Part shown: positions 44,076 through 51,947 of the stretch, piece by piece | How positions within the stretch are numbered: the first letter of the stretch is position 1 | How the letters are laid out: each line of letters starts with the position of its first letter | From: Noviherbaspirillum galbum | GTDB lineage: Bacteria; Pseudomonadota; Gammaproteobacteria; Burkholderiales; Burkholderiaceae_D | NCBI RefSeq assembly: GCF_010974945.1 | Contig: NZ_JAAIVB010000073.1 | Location: forward strand, 1 to 64,000 | DNA: 64,000 nt | Direction: 5' to 3' | The notes under the pieces: model-generated | The model's input: only the letters and a program-made list of their open reading frames with translations | What the model was told of the DNA's origin: nothing | Database searches by the model: none | Program-made: the position numbers and the translations under genes

Positions 44076-45236
44076 ATGCAACCCAAACTCTGGTCCCTCA
44101 CCCTCGGCAATTTCGCGATCGGCGCGGGCGTCATGATCGTGCCCGGCATGCTCAACGAGCTGAGCGCGGACCTGTCCGTGCCGCCCGCCTCCATCGGCTT
44201 CATCATTTCCGCCTTCGCCATGACGATCTGCGTCGGCGGACCGTTCCTCGCCAGCCTCACCAGCGCCATCGAGCGTCGCAAGCTGCTGGTGGCGTCGCTC
44301 CTGCTGTACGCCGCCATGCATTTCGTCTCGGCGCTCGCGCCCGGTTACCAGCTGCTGCTGCTCGCGCGGGTCGTGACTGCGATCGGCGCGGCGCTCTTCA
44401 CCGCCCAGGCCGCGGCAACGGCCGGGTTGATGGTGGCGCCGGAAGTGCGCGGCAAGGCGATCGGCTTCGTCTTCCTCGGCTGGTCGATCGCCGCGGTGCT
44501 CGGCACGCCCCTCGGCGCCTATCTCGGCGCGCATCTCGGCTGGCGTCCCACGATGGCGCTCGTCGGCCTGCTCTCGCTGGTCTCGGCATTCGCCGTCTGG
44601 CGCCAGATTCCTTCCAAGCTGTTTATCGCGCCGATCGACCGCGCGGCGTGGGGCGCCCTGTTTTCGGACGCGCCGCTGCTGCTGGCGATTTCCGTCACCG
44701 CCATCCAGGCATTGGGCATGTTCACCATGTTTTCCTACATGGCGCTGGTGCTCAAGGATTCGATTGGCGCCACGCCTACCATCATCAGCCTGATGTTCCT
44801 GTGCTTCGGCGTCACCGGCGTGATCGGCAACGTGTTCGGCGCGCGCCTCATGGACAAGGCCGGCCCGGTGCGCGTCGGCTGCGCCGCCATGGGCTGCATG
44901 TTCATCGCGATCCTGTCCTGGCCGATCAGCCGCGGCTCGCTGCCGCTGACCGCCCTGCTCACCCTGGTCTGGGGACTGGGCTGCTTCGCCGTCAACGGCT
45001 CGCAGCAAGCCAGGCTGGTCGGCATGGCGCCGCGCCTGGCGTCGGCCTCGGTGGCGATGAACTCGTCGGCGATTTACCTGGGGCAGGCGATGGGCGCGTT
45101 CATCGGCGGCCTGATCGTGTCCTCGCAAGGCACGGAGAACCTGTCCTGGTTCGGCGCCCTGCCGATGGGCGCGGCGATCCTGGTATCGCAGGCAGCCGCG
45201 GCCATGGCTGGCAGGCGCACGGCGGAGGCGGCATGA
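44076..45236 (+). CDS. MFS transporter
   Basis: 386 residues with about 12 hydrophobic segments. The motif-A-like loop after helix 2 is present as TSAIERRKLLVASLL and, in the second half, ARLMDKAGPVRVGC. YdhP/AraJ-like drug:proton antiporter group by overall pattern. Start at ATG 44076; the open frame upstream overlaps the dehydrogenase gene and is discarded. The stop overlaps the start of the MOSC gene (ATGA), so translation is coupled. Confidence 0.9.
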   Translation: MQPKLWSLTLGNFAIGAGVMIVPGMLNELSADLSVPPASIGFIISAFAMTICVGGPFLASLTSAIERRKLLVASLLLYAAMHFVSALAPGYQLLLLARVVTAIGAALFTAQAAATAGLMVAPEVRGKAIGFVFLGWSIAAVLGTPLGAYLGAHLGWRPTMALVGLLSLVSAFAVWRQIPSKLFIAPIDRAAWGALFSDAPLLLAISVTAIQALGMFTMFSYMALVLKDSIGATPTIISLMFLCFGVTGVIGNVFGARLMDKAGPVRVGCAAMGCMFIAILSWPISRGSLPLTALLTLVWGLGCFAVNGSQQARLVGMAPRLASASVAMNSSAIYLGQAMGAFIGGLIVSSQGTENLSWFGALPMGAAILVSQAAAAMAGRRTAEAA

Positions 45237-45823
45237 AGATCCTCAGCGTCAACGTCGGTCGTGCGGCCGAGCTGTTCGTGCCGCAGTCTGAACGCATGCG
45301 CCGCATCGTCAGCGGCATCCGCAAGCATGCCGTCGACGGCCCGGTGCAGGTGCGCCGGCTCGGCCTCGACGGCGACGAACAGGCTGACCTGACGGTGCAC
45401 GGCGGATTGGTGAAGGCGGTGTATGCCTATCCTTCCGAACATTATCCGTTCTGGCAGGACCGGCGCGCGGACGTCTTCAAGCAGGAAGAGGTCCTGCCTC
45501 CGGGCACGATGGGAGAAAACCTGACCCTGGCCGGCCTGCTCGAGACGGAAACCTGGGTCGGCGACAGGCTGCATGCAGGCAGCGTGATCCTGCAGGTGAC
45601 CGAACCGCGCCAGCCCTGCTTCAAGTTCAATGCGCGGATGGGGTTTTCGCATGCCTCGAAGTTGATGCTGCAGTCGGGATTCACCGGGTTTTACCTCAGG
45701 GTGATCCAGGAAGGGGAGCTGCGGGCGGACGACCCGGTCCGGCTCGAACCGGGGCCGCGCCAGACCTCGATCGCCCAGCTCAGCGAACAGCGTCGTAAGG
45801 GGCGCCAGAGGGACTTGTTTTGA
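45233..45823 (+). CDS. MOSC domain protein (YiiM-like)
   Basis: 196 residues. MOSC beta-barrel with GDEQADLTVHGGLVKAVYAYPSEHY and the conserved cysteine in EPRQPCFKFN. YiiM-type proteins bind the molybdenum cofactor and reduce N-hydroxylated bases such as 6-N-hydroxylaminopurine; an iron-sulfur partner is usually separate. Starts within the MFS stop (ATGA). Its last 44 bases overlap the convergent gene at 45780-46538. Confidence 0.9.
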   Translation: MKILSVNVGRAAELFVPQSERMRRIVSGIRKHAVDGPVQVRRLGLDGDEQADLTVHGGLVKAVYAYPSEHYPFWQDRRADVFKQEEVLPPGTMGENLTLAGLLETETWVGDRLHAGSVILQVTEPRQPCFKFNARMGFSHASKLMLQSGFTGFYLRVIQEGELRADDPVRLEPGPRQTSIAQLSEQRRKGRQRDLF

Positions 45824-46538
45824 AGCTGGTGCGGACCAGTGCCTGCCCGCCGGTCCACATCTTGCTCCAGCCCGGCGGCCAGGGCAGCGGCGGGCCGGAA
45901 TAGGCCGGCACGTTGCGGCGCACCGGAATGACCGGCAGATGCTCCGGCACCGGACCATCGCGCAGGTCCCAGCCCAGCGTGTAAGCATAGTTCGGCAGCA
46001 GGACCTCGCATATCGCATCGAACCAGGCGGTATGGTCTTCGTCGCGGCGCAATGCCTGGGCCAGTCCCTGCGGATCGAACTGGGCGAGCGAGCTGGCCAG
46101 TTCCTGCGTCGTCGCACCGGGCTTGTCGCCCCATCCCATGACGGGATTGAAGTTGTAATCCGCCCCCGAGCCATACCAGCCTTCGCGCCACGAGCGGTCC
46201 ATCCAGTTGCGCTGGCCGGTGAACAGGTGCCAGCGCCAATGAATGCCGGACGGTTTCGGCCAGCTGTACAGGTAGAGCCGCTGGTATCCGGCGCGGTGCA
46301 GTTCGCGCAGCATGGCCATCAGCCGCGCGTGCGGCATGCGGTCGGGCGGATCGCGCCGGAACCGGATCGGCTCGCCGTCGGCGTGCTGCAGTTCGTCATG
46401 CGACAGGTTGAGGTCCAGCGTGCGGACCTCGTCGCCAAAGCGCACCGCCACCCATCCGGTCAACAGGTTGACCGAGGTGATGACGCCATAACCGCGATGG
46501 CGATGGAAGATGACGGTGCCGGGTGCGACAGTTTTCAT
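45780..46538 (-). CDS. Uncharacterised protein with N-terminal Tudor/KOW-like segment
   Basis: 252 residues from the ATG at 46536-46538 (MKTVAPGTVIF); a TTG five codons upstream is the formal start of the frame. The first 45 residues (VIFHRHRGYGVITSVNLLTGWVAVRFGDEVRTLDL) look like a small SH3/CarD-type barrel. A tryptophan-rich central region follows (HWRWHLFTGQRNWMDRSWREGWYGSGADYNFNP) and a proline-rich end (GPPLPWPPGWSKMW). Family not recognised. A 44-base convergent overlap with the MOSC gene is unusual but codon use supports both. Confidence 0.7.
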   Translation of the reverse strand: MKTVAPGTVIFHRHRGYGVITSVNLLTGWVAVRFGDEVRTLDLNLSHDELQHADGEPIRFRRDPPDRMPHARLMAMLRELHRAGYQRLYLYSWPKPSGIHWRWHLFTGQRNWMDRSWREGWYGSGADYNFNPVMGWGDKPGATTQELASSLAQFDPQGLAQALRRDEDHTAWFDAICEVLLPNYAYTLGWDLRDGPVPEHLPVIPVRRNVPAYSGPPLPWPPGWSKMWTGGQALVRTSFKTSPSGAPYDAVR

Positions 46539-46938
46539 GAATTCAGCATTCAAAACGGGACTGCCGGCCTTTGCCTGGCCGGCATGTCTTCAACTCTATA
46601 CCATTCGAGCCCATTCCCGCACGGCAGGCGTGCGGCGCCATGGGCAGTCAATGATTGGAACAGCGAATGAACAGGAAAGTGCCTGTCCATCGAAGCGGAA
46701 CGGGCAGCGGGTTTTCCTGCTGATGCGCAGCGTGTTTTTCTGTGGCGGAAGCCCTGGTGTCGGCTTGCGCGCGATGTGGCGCAGTGACGCTCCCTGTTGC
46801 TCATTCAGACAAACACCGCAAGCAATTGTTCCCTGCCGGAAGCCAGCGGCGCCTCGGTTTCCCGTCTTTCCTGCACCAGCAAGGTTGCCTTCAATCCCTC
46901 GGATGGTGCATTGAGTGGAATTGCCATGGGGAAAACCC
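46539..46938. other. Gene-free region upstream of the sensor-CheW gene
   Basis: About 400 bases without a credible gene. A hairpin TGCCGGCC (46562-46569) / GGCCGGCA (46577-46584) lies just upstream of the minus-strand gene. TGCACC (46872-46877) and GGTGCA (46905-46910) are inverted half-sites 30-70 bases before the sigma-54 promoter, the type of half-site NtrC uses, but with unusual 27-base spacing. Confidence 0.4.
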
Positions 46939-46954
46939 TGGCCCGTAACTTGCA
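46939..46954 (+). promoter_or_regulatory. Sigma-54 (RpoN) type promoter of the sensor-CheW gene
   Basis: TGGCCCGTAACTTGCA: GG (46940-46941) and GC (46952-46953) exactly 10 bases apart, one mismatch to TGGCACGNNNNTTGCW. Predicted transcription start about 46965, so the in-frame ATG at 46958 would lie upstream of the mRNA; the ATG at 47012 then has a 47-base leader with AAAGAG before it. Confidence 0.7.
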
Positions 46955-47011
46955 AGCATGTTGCGCTGCAGCGAAGACATCCTTTTCGAAGACCCCAACA
47001 AAGAGCGCGCC

Positions 47012-49588
47012 ATGGATACCACTGTACCCCTTCCCATCGACACCTTCCTCCCCTACATGCGCGACGTCGTGCGCTGCGAGCAATCGCTGCGCGAACTCAA
47101 CCTCATGTGGCGCATGATCGAAGCGTCCGCGAAGATGAACTGCCCGGTCGAAGCCAAGACCATCCTGCCTACCATGGCCGCAACCCGCGCCGGCTTCAAC
47201 CGCCTGGAACAGGAACTCGTCAACAGCCTCGTTCGCGAAAAGGTGGGCAATGTGCTGGAAGAGATCGGCACGAAGGCTCAGTACGTGATCGACATCGTCG
47301 TGCGCAACCTGTATGAACGCACCGCCGATGTCGGCTTCCTCGCCACCGACCGCGAGCTGTGCAGCTTCGTCGCCGGCTTCCATGACGACGCCGGGGCCGT
47401 CCGCGCCCGCCTGCGCGCCTATCGCAGCAAGTACACCGTGTACGACGAGATCATGCTGCTCGACACCCAGGGCAACGTGCTGGTGCAGATCGACGAGTCG
47501 TCGCCGGTCGAAGGCAGCACCGACCCGCTCATCGCGCAGACCCTGGCCTGCGAAAACTACGTCGAAACCTTCCGTGCCAGCGATCTGCGCCCCGGCCGCG
47601 ACGCCGCGCTGATCTACTCGCGCCGCATGCTGCATCCCGAAACCGGCGCGGTGGTCGGCGTGCTTTGCCTCTGCTTCCACTTCGAGGAAGAAATGGCCGG
47701 CATCTTCCGCTCGCACCGCGACGCCGACGAACGCGTCAACATGCTGCTGCTCGACGGCGGCAACCGCGTGATCGCCAGCGCCGATCAGCTCTGGATACCG
47801 ATTGGCGCCACAGTTCCGGTCAACCGCGATGCCAGCCCCCGCCTCATGATCTACGGCGGGCGCGAGTACCTGGTGCGCACCTTCAGCGCGGAAGGCTACC
47901 AGGGCTACATGGGGCCGCCCGGCTGGCAGGGCCAGGTCATGGTGCCGGTCGACGTCGCCTTCCATGGCATGGGCCGCAATGCCCTCGGATCGCTCGACGT
48001 CGATATCGCCGACGGCCTGCTGTCGCATGCCCGTAACTTCTGCCCGCCCCTTTTCGAGATCATGACCGCGGCGGACACCATCCGCCGCGTCGTGTGGAAT
48101 GGCCAGGTCATGACCGCCGGCAAGCGGGGCGAGCTGCTCAAGCTCAAGACCATTCTCGAGCAGATCAGCGAAACCGGCGCCCGCAGCAACGAGGTGTTTT
48201 CCCAGTCCATCCGTGACCTCTATGAAACCGTGCTGGCATCGAGCCTGCGCGCCGCGGAATTCGTGTCGCATCTCCTCGTCGACCTGCTCGACCGCAACCT
48301 CTACGAACGTTCCGACGACTGCCGCTGGTGGGCGCTGACGCCGGAACTGCGGCATGCGCTCGCCGGCGACAATCTCGACCACGAGACCCTTGAGCAGCTC
48401 GGCGGCATCCTGGCGTACATCAACCGTCTCTACACCGTGTACACCCGCATCTTCGTCTACGATGCCGAAGGCCGCATCCTTGCCTGCAGCGACCGCGACG
48501 GCGGCAACGATGCCCTGGCAGGCAGGAGCATCGATGCGGAAACCCTCGCGAGCGTGCGCGCCCTGCGCACCGAACAGGATTACCACGTCACCCCGTTCGC
48601 CGCCACCGGCCTGTACGGCGACCGGCCGACCTACGTTTACCATGCCGCGATCCGCGATCCGGACACGCCCTCCTCCATCGTGGGCGGCATCGGCATCGTG
48701 TTCGACGCAGCGCCGGAATTCGGTGCGATGCTGCGCGGCGCGCTGGCCGAAAAGCCGGCGGCGACCGCGCTCTTCGTGGACCGCAAGGGCCGCGTGATCG
48801 CCAGCACCGATCCCACGCGTCCCGTCGGTTCCACGCTGGCGCTGGACGACGGCATGCGCAAGCTCGCCAACGGCAAGAGCCTGTCCCGCATCGTGATCCA
48901 TGACGGCCACTACGCCATCATGGGCTGCACGGTCAACCACGGCTATCGCGAATTCAAGGTAACGGACGGCTATCGGGAAGACGTGATCGCCGTGGTCTTC
49001 ACCGCATTCGGCGAAGTGCGGGAACGCAGCAGCGGCTTCTCGCGTCCCGAGTACCACATCGACAATGGCATGCTCGGCGGCGGCGAGGAATTCGCCACCT
49101 TCTTCCTCGACGGCTCGCTGTTCGCCATCCCCGCGCAAACCGTGGTCGAAGCCTTGCCCGCGGCCGACGTGTCGCCCGTGTCGATGGGCGGCCGCCGCGA
49201 ACGCGTCGGCGTGCTCGCGCTGGAGCGCGAAGGCGAGGAAAAGCGTTTCGTCTGGGTGTTCGACCTGGCCTATCTCATGCGCGGCACGCCGGCCGCGACC
49301 GACGACGGCAGCCATGTCATCGTCGTCCGGCACGGCAATCGCTGCGCTGGCCTGCTGGTGGATGAATTGCATGGCGTGCCGGAATTCACCAGCGAGCAGA
49401 TCGTTCCCACGCCCTTCTCAACCAATGCCGAGGGCTTGCTGGTGAAGGAAGTGATCAAGGCGAACGACGGCGCCCTGCTGCTGCAGGCCATCGACATTCC
49501 CCAGCTTTTCGCCTGCCTGCTGGACCCGAGCCTGCCCACCGTCCTTCCGGCGACAGGCGCGATGGATCAGGCGGGCGCGGCGGCGTGA
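47012..49588 (+). CDS. Soluble double-sensor protein with C-terminal CheW domain
   Basis: 858 residues. There are two similar sensor units. Each has a helical lead and a cache/PAS-like globular part that opens with the same motif: RNLYERTADVGFLATD near residue 98 and RNLYERSDDCRWWALT near residue 427. Each goes on to YTVYDEIMLLDTQGNVLVQ or YTVYTRIFVYDAEGRILAC. The C-terminal about 150 residues (from EEFATFFLDGSLFAIPAQTVVEAL to EFTSEQIVPTPF) are a CheW fold, which docks CheA and receptors. No membrane helix, signal peptide, HAMP or methyl-accepting domain is seen. No other che gene is nearby. The sigma-54 promoter fixes the start. Confidence 0.82.
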   Translation: MDTTVPLPIDTFLPYMRDVVRCEQSLRELNLMWRMIEASAKMNCPVEAKTILPTMAATRAGFNRLEQELVNSLVREKVGNVLEEIGTKAQYVIDIVVRNLYERTADVGFLATDRELCSFVAGFHDDAGAVRARLRAYRSKYTVYDEIMLLDTQGNVLVQIDESSPVEGSTDPLIAQTLACENYVETFRASDLRPGRDAALIYSRRMLHPETGAVVGVLCLCFHFEEEMAGIFRSHRDADERVNMLLLDGGNRVIASADQLWIPIGATVPVNRDASPRLMIYGGREYLVRTFSAEGYQGYMGPPGWQGQVMVPVDVAFHGMGRNALGSLDVDIADGLLSHARNFCPPLFEIMTAADTIRRVVWNGQVMTAGKRGELLKLKTILEQISETGARSNEVFSQSIRDLYETVLASSLRAAEFVSHLLVDLLDRNLYERSDDCRWWALTPELRHALAGDNLDHETLEQLGGILAYINRLYTVYTRIFVYDAEGRILACSDRDGGNDALAGRSIDAETLASVRALRTEQDYHVTPFAATGLYGDRPTYVYHAAIRDPDTPSSIVGGIGIVFDAAPEFGAMLRGALAEKPAATALFVDRKGRVIASTDPTRPVGSTLALDDGMRKLANGKSLSRIVIHDGHYAIMGCTVNHGYREFKVTDGYREDVIAVVFTAFGEVRERSSGFSRPEYHIDNGMLGGGEEFATFFLDGSLFAIPAQTVVEALPAADVSPVSMGGRRERVGVLALEREGEEKRFVWVFDLAYLMRGTPAATDDGSHVIVVRHGNRCAGLLVDELHGVPEFTSEQIVPTPFSTNAEGLLVKEVIKANDGALLLQAIDIPQLFACLLDPSLPTVLPATGAMDQAGAAA

Positions 49589-49635
49589 CGCCTTGCCGGC
49601 GCGGCCATCCGGCTTCGCCGGGCATCGGATCCGGA

Positions 49636-50661
49636 TCAAGCCCGGATCAGTCGCTGTGTAAAGCGGAAGATCGGCCCGATGGTCAGTACCAGCGCCGCCA
49701 TGCGGGTCACATGGAAGGCGGTGACGATGGGCACGCCGAGCTGCAGGGTCTTGGCGGTCAGGCTCATCTCGGCGATGCCGCCCGGCGCGGTGGCGAGCAC
49801 CGCGGTGGCCGGATGGATGCCGCTGGCCATGGAGAGACCGATGCCGAAGAGCGCGGCGATCGCCATCGCCACGCTGCTGGTGAGCGCCACGCTGGCGAGG
49901 TAGCGCGGCGCGGTATGCAGGAACTCGGGCGAGAAGCGCGTGCCGAGCGAGATGCCGATGAAGAGCTGGCCGAAATGCACCATCCATTCCGGCAAGGCAG
50001 ACAGGTTGACTTCCGATGCCGTCAATCCGATCGTGACCGCGAGCGGGCCGATCACCCAGGCGTTCGGCCAGCGCATCCGCTTGAGGAAGAGGGCGAAGAC
50101 GCTGGTGGCGCCGATCAGGACGATGAGGCCCATCGTATCCACCACCTTCGCCCCGGGCACGAACACATCCTGTCCGTGCAGGTTGGCAAACTTGAAGCAG
50201 AAGGGAATGATGGCCACGACCATCATGATCCGCAAGCTATGCGCGGCAGCCACCCGGTCCACCCGCGCGCCATGGCGTTCGCTTTGCGTGGCCATCTCCG
50301 ACGCGCCGCCGACCGCCATCGCGAAGAACGTGGTGGTACGGTCGACGCCCGAAAGCTTGTGCAGCAGCCAGCCGCAGAAGGTGCCGAGGGTGAGCGCGAA
50401 GACCACGCCGGCCAGGATGAACCCCAAGTAGCTCGCCAGCACCTTCAGCACGACTGGCGTGAAATACAGGCCGAGCGCCGTGCCGATCACCCATTGCCCC
50501 GATTCGCGCACCGCCACAGGCGCGCGCAGGTCCACCCCCGCCATGCGGAAGATCGCAGTGGTAAACAGGGGGCCGATCATCCAGGGAAGCGGCGTATTCA
50601 GGAAGGCGCACAGCTGGGCAGCGAGAAACCCGAGCAGCAGGGCATTGAGAAAGGGAACCAT
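49636..50661 (-). CDS. AbrB family transporter (putative ammonia monooxygenase-like)
   Basis: 341 residues, about ten hydrophobic segments arranged as two repeats: NTPLPWMIGPLFTTAIFRMAG and [21 protein letters not shown] share the PW/AWxIGPL motif of the AbrB (DUF, COG3180) membrane family, and ATAPGGIAEMSLTAKTL closes it. Substrate unknown; the old name ammonia monooxygenase is misleading. Start ATG at 50659-50661, well inside the open frame. It is downstream of the ABC importer genes on the same strand (135-base gap). Confidence 0.85.
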   Translation of the reverse strand: MVPFLNALLLGFLAAQLCAFLNTPLPWMIGPLFTTAIFRMAGVDLRAPVAVRESGQWVIGTALGLYFTPVVLKVLASYLGFILAGVVFALTLGTFCGWLLHKLSGVDRTTTFFAMAVGGASEMATQSERHGARVDRVAAAHSLRIMMVVAIIPFCFKFANLHGQDVFVPGAKVVDTMGLIVLIGATSVFALFLKRMRWPNAWVIGPLAVTIGLTASEVNLSALPEWMVHFGQLFIGISLGTRFSPEFLHTAPRYLASVALTSSVAMAIAALFGIGLSMASGIHPATAVLATAPGGIAEMSLTAKTLQLGVPIVTAFHVTRMAALVLTIGPIFRFTQRLIRA

Positions 50662-50796
50662 CGGTGCAGTGGCAGGAAACGGCAGGCAGGCAAACCGCAA
50701 GGATAGCCTGAGATGGCCTGAGCGGCAGGATGCGGCAGGCGGAAGATGCGGGAAGGCGCCGGACGGTCCCCCGTCCGGCGCCTTCCTGGACATTCG

Positions 50797-51930
50797 TCAG
50801 AACACCCAGAGGCTGTCTTCCGGCAATTCCAGCCAGTATTCGCCGGGTTCGAGCCGGCGCGAGCTGTAGGCGCGAACGCTGATGTCGTTCGCGCCATGCG
50901 GATGGAACAGGCATTCCCAGCGGTCGCCCAGGTACATGCAGGTGACCAGCGGCAGCTTGATCGCATTCTCGGTCTGCGTGCCCGACACCCTGACCTGCTC
51001 CAGCCGGATCATGGTCGCCGGCTCGGTGCCGAGGCCCGCGCCGCGCGCTGTGCCGTGCACCGTCGAGTCGTTGATCTGCAGGGTCACGCGGGAACCATTG
51101 CGTTGCAGGACCTTGGCCGGCAGGCGGTTGTTGCTGCCCATGAACTCGGCGGTGAACAGGGTGTCCGGCGTGGCGTACATCTGTTCCGGCGAGCCCTGCT
51201 GTTCGATCTTGCCGTTGTTGAGTAGCAGGATGCGGTCGGAGATCGCCATCGCTTCGGTCTGGTCGTGCGTCACCATCAGCGCCGACAGGCCGAGGCGGAT
51301 GATCAGTTCGCGCAGGAAGGCGCGGGCTTCCTCGCGCAGCTTGGCGTCGAGGTTGGACAGCGGCTCGTCGAGCAGGATGACCGGCGGGTTGTACACCAGC
51401 GCGCGGGCGATGGCGACGCGCTGCTGCTGTCCGCCCGAAAGCTGGTGCGGGAAACGATCGGCCAGATGGCCGAGGCCGAGCTGGGGCAGGACCTTCTTCA
51501 CGCGGTCGCTGATCTCGCTGCTGCTCATCTTGCGCAGCTTCAGGCCGTAGGCGACGTTGTCGAACACCGTCTTGTGTGGCCACAGCGCATACGACTGGAA
51601 CACCAGGCCGAGGTTGCGTTCTTCCGCCGGCAGCTCCATGTTGCGGGCGCCGTCGAACACCGCGCGTTCGCCGATGCGTATCGTGCCCGCCTTCGGGCTT
51701 TCCAGGCCGGCCACCGCGCGCAGCAGGGTCGTCTTGCCGCTGCCCGACGGACCGAGCAGGGAGACCACTTCGCCCTTCTGCAGGTTCATGGAAACGCCCT
51801 TCAGGATGGCGTTTGCCGAGGCCCCGCTGCCATAGTCGAGATAAAGGTCGTCGACCGAGAGCACCGCGCCGCGCGCGACGCCAGGCGCCGCGGCAGCCTG
51901 GACGGTTTCTTTTGCAATGACGTTGGACAT
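50797..51930 (-). CDS. ABC transporter ATP-binding protein (FbpC/AfuC/PotA type)
   Basis: 377 residues. Walker A GPSGSGKTT (about residues 62-70), signature LSGGQQQRVAIARAL, Walker B PVILLDEPLSNLDAKLR, switch histidine in VTHDQTEAM, then a C-terminal TOBE regulatory domain of about 130 residues. Energises import by the fused permease upstream. The start at 51928-51930 lies 18 bases after the permease stop. Substrate cannot be assigned from this subunit. Confidence 0.94.
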   Translation of the reverse strand: MSNVIAKETVQAAAAPGVARGAVLSVDDLYLDYGSGASANAILKGVSMNLQKGEVVSLLGPSGSGKTTLLRAVAGLESPKAGTIRIGERAVFDGARNMELPAEERNLGLVFQSYALWPHKTVFDNVAYGLKLRKMSSSEISDRVKKVLPQLGLGHLADRFPHQLSGGQQQRVAIARALVYNPPVILLDEPLSNLDAKLREEARAFLRELIIRLGLSALMVTHDQTEAMAISDRILLLNNGKIEQQGSPEQMYATPDTLFTAEFMGSNNRLPAKVLQRNGSRVTLQINDSTVHGTARGAGLGTEPATMIRLEQVRVSGTQTENAIKLPLVTCMYLGDRWECLFHPHGANDISVRAYSSRRLEPGEYWLELPEDSLWVF

Positions 51931-51947
51931 GTCTTTTTCCGTATGAG

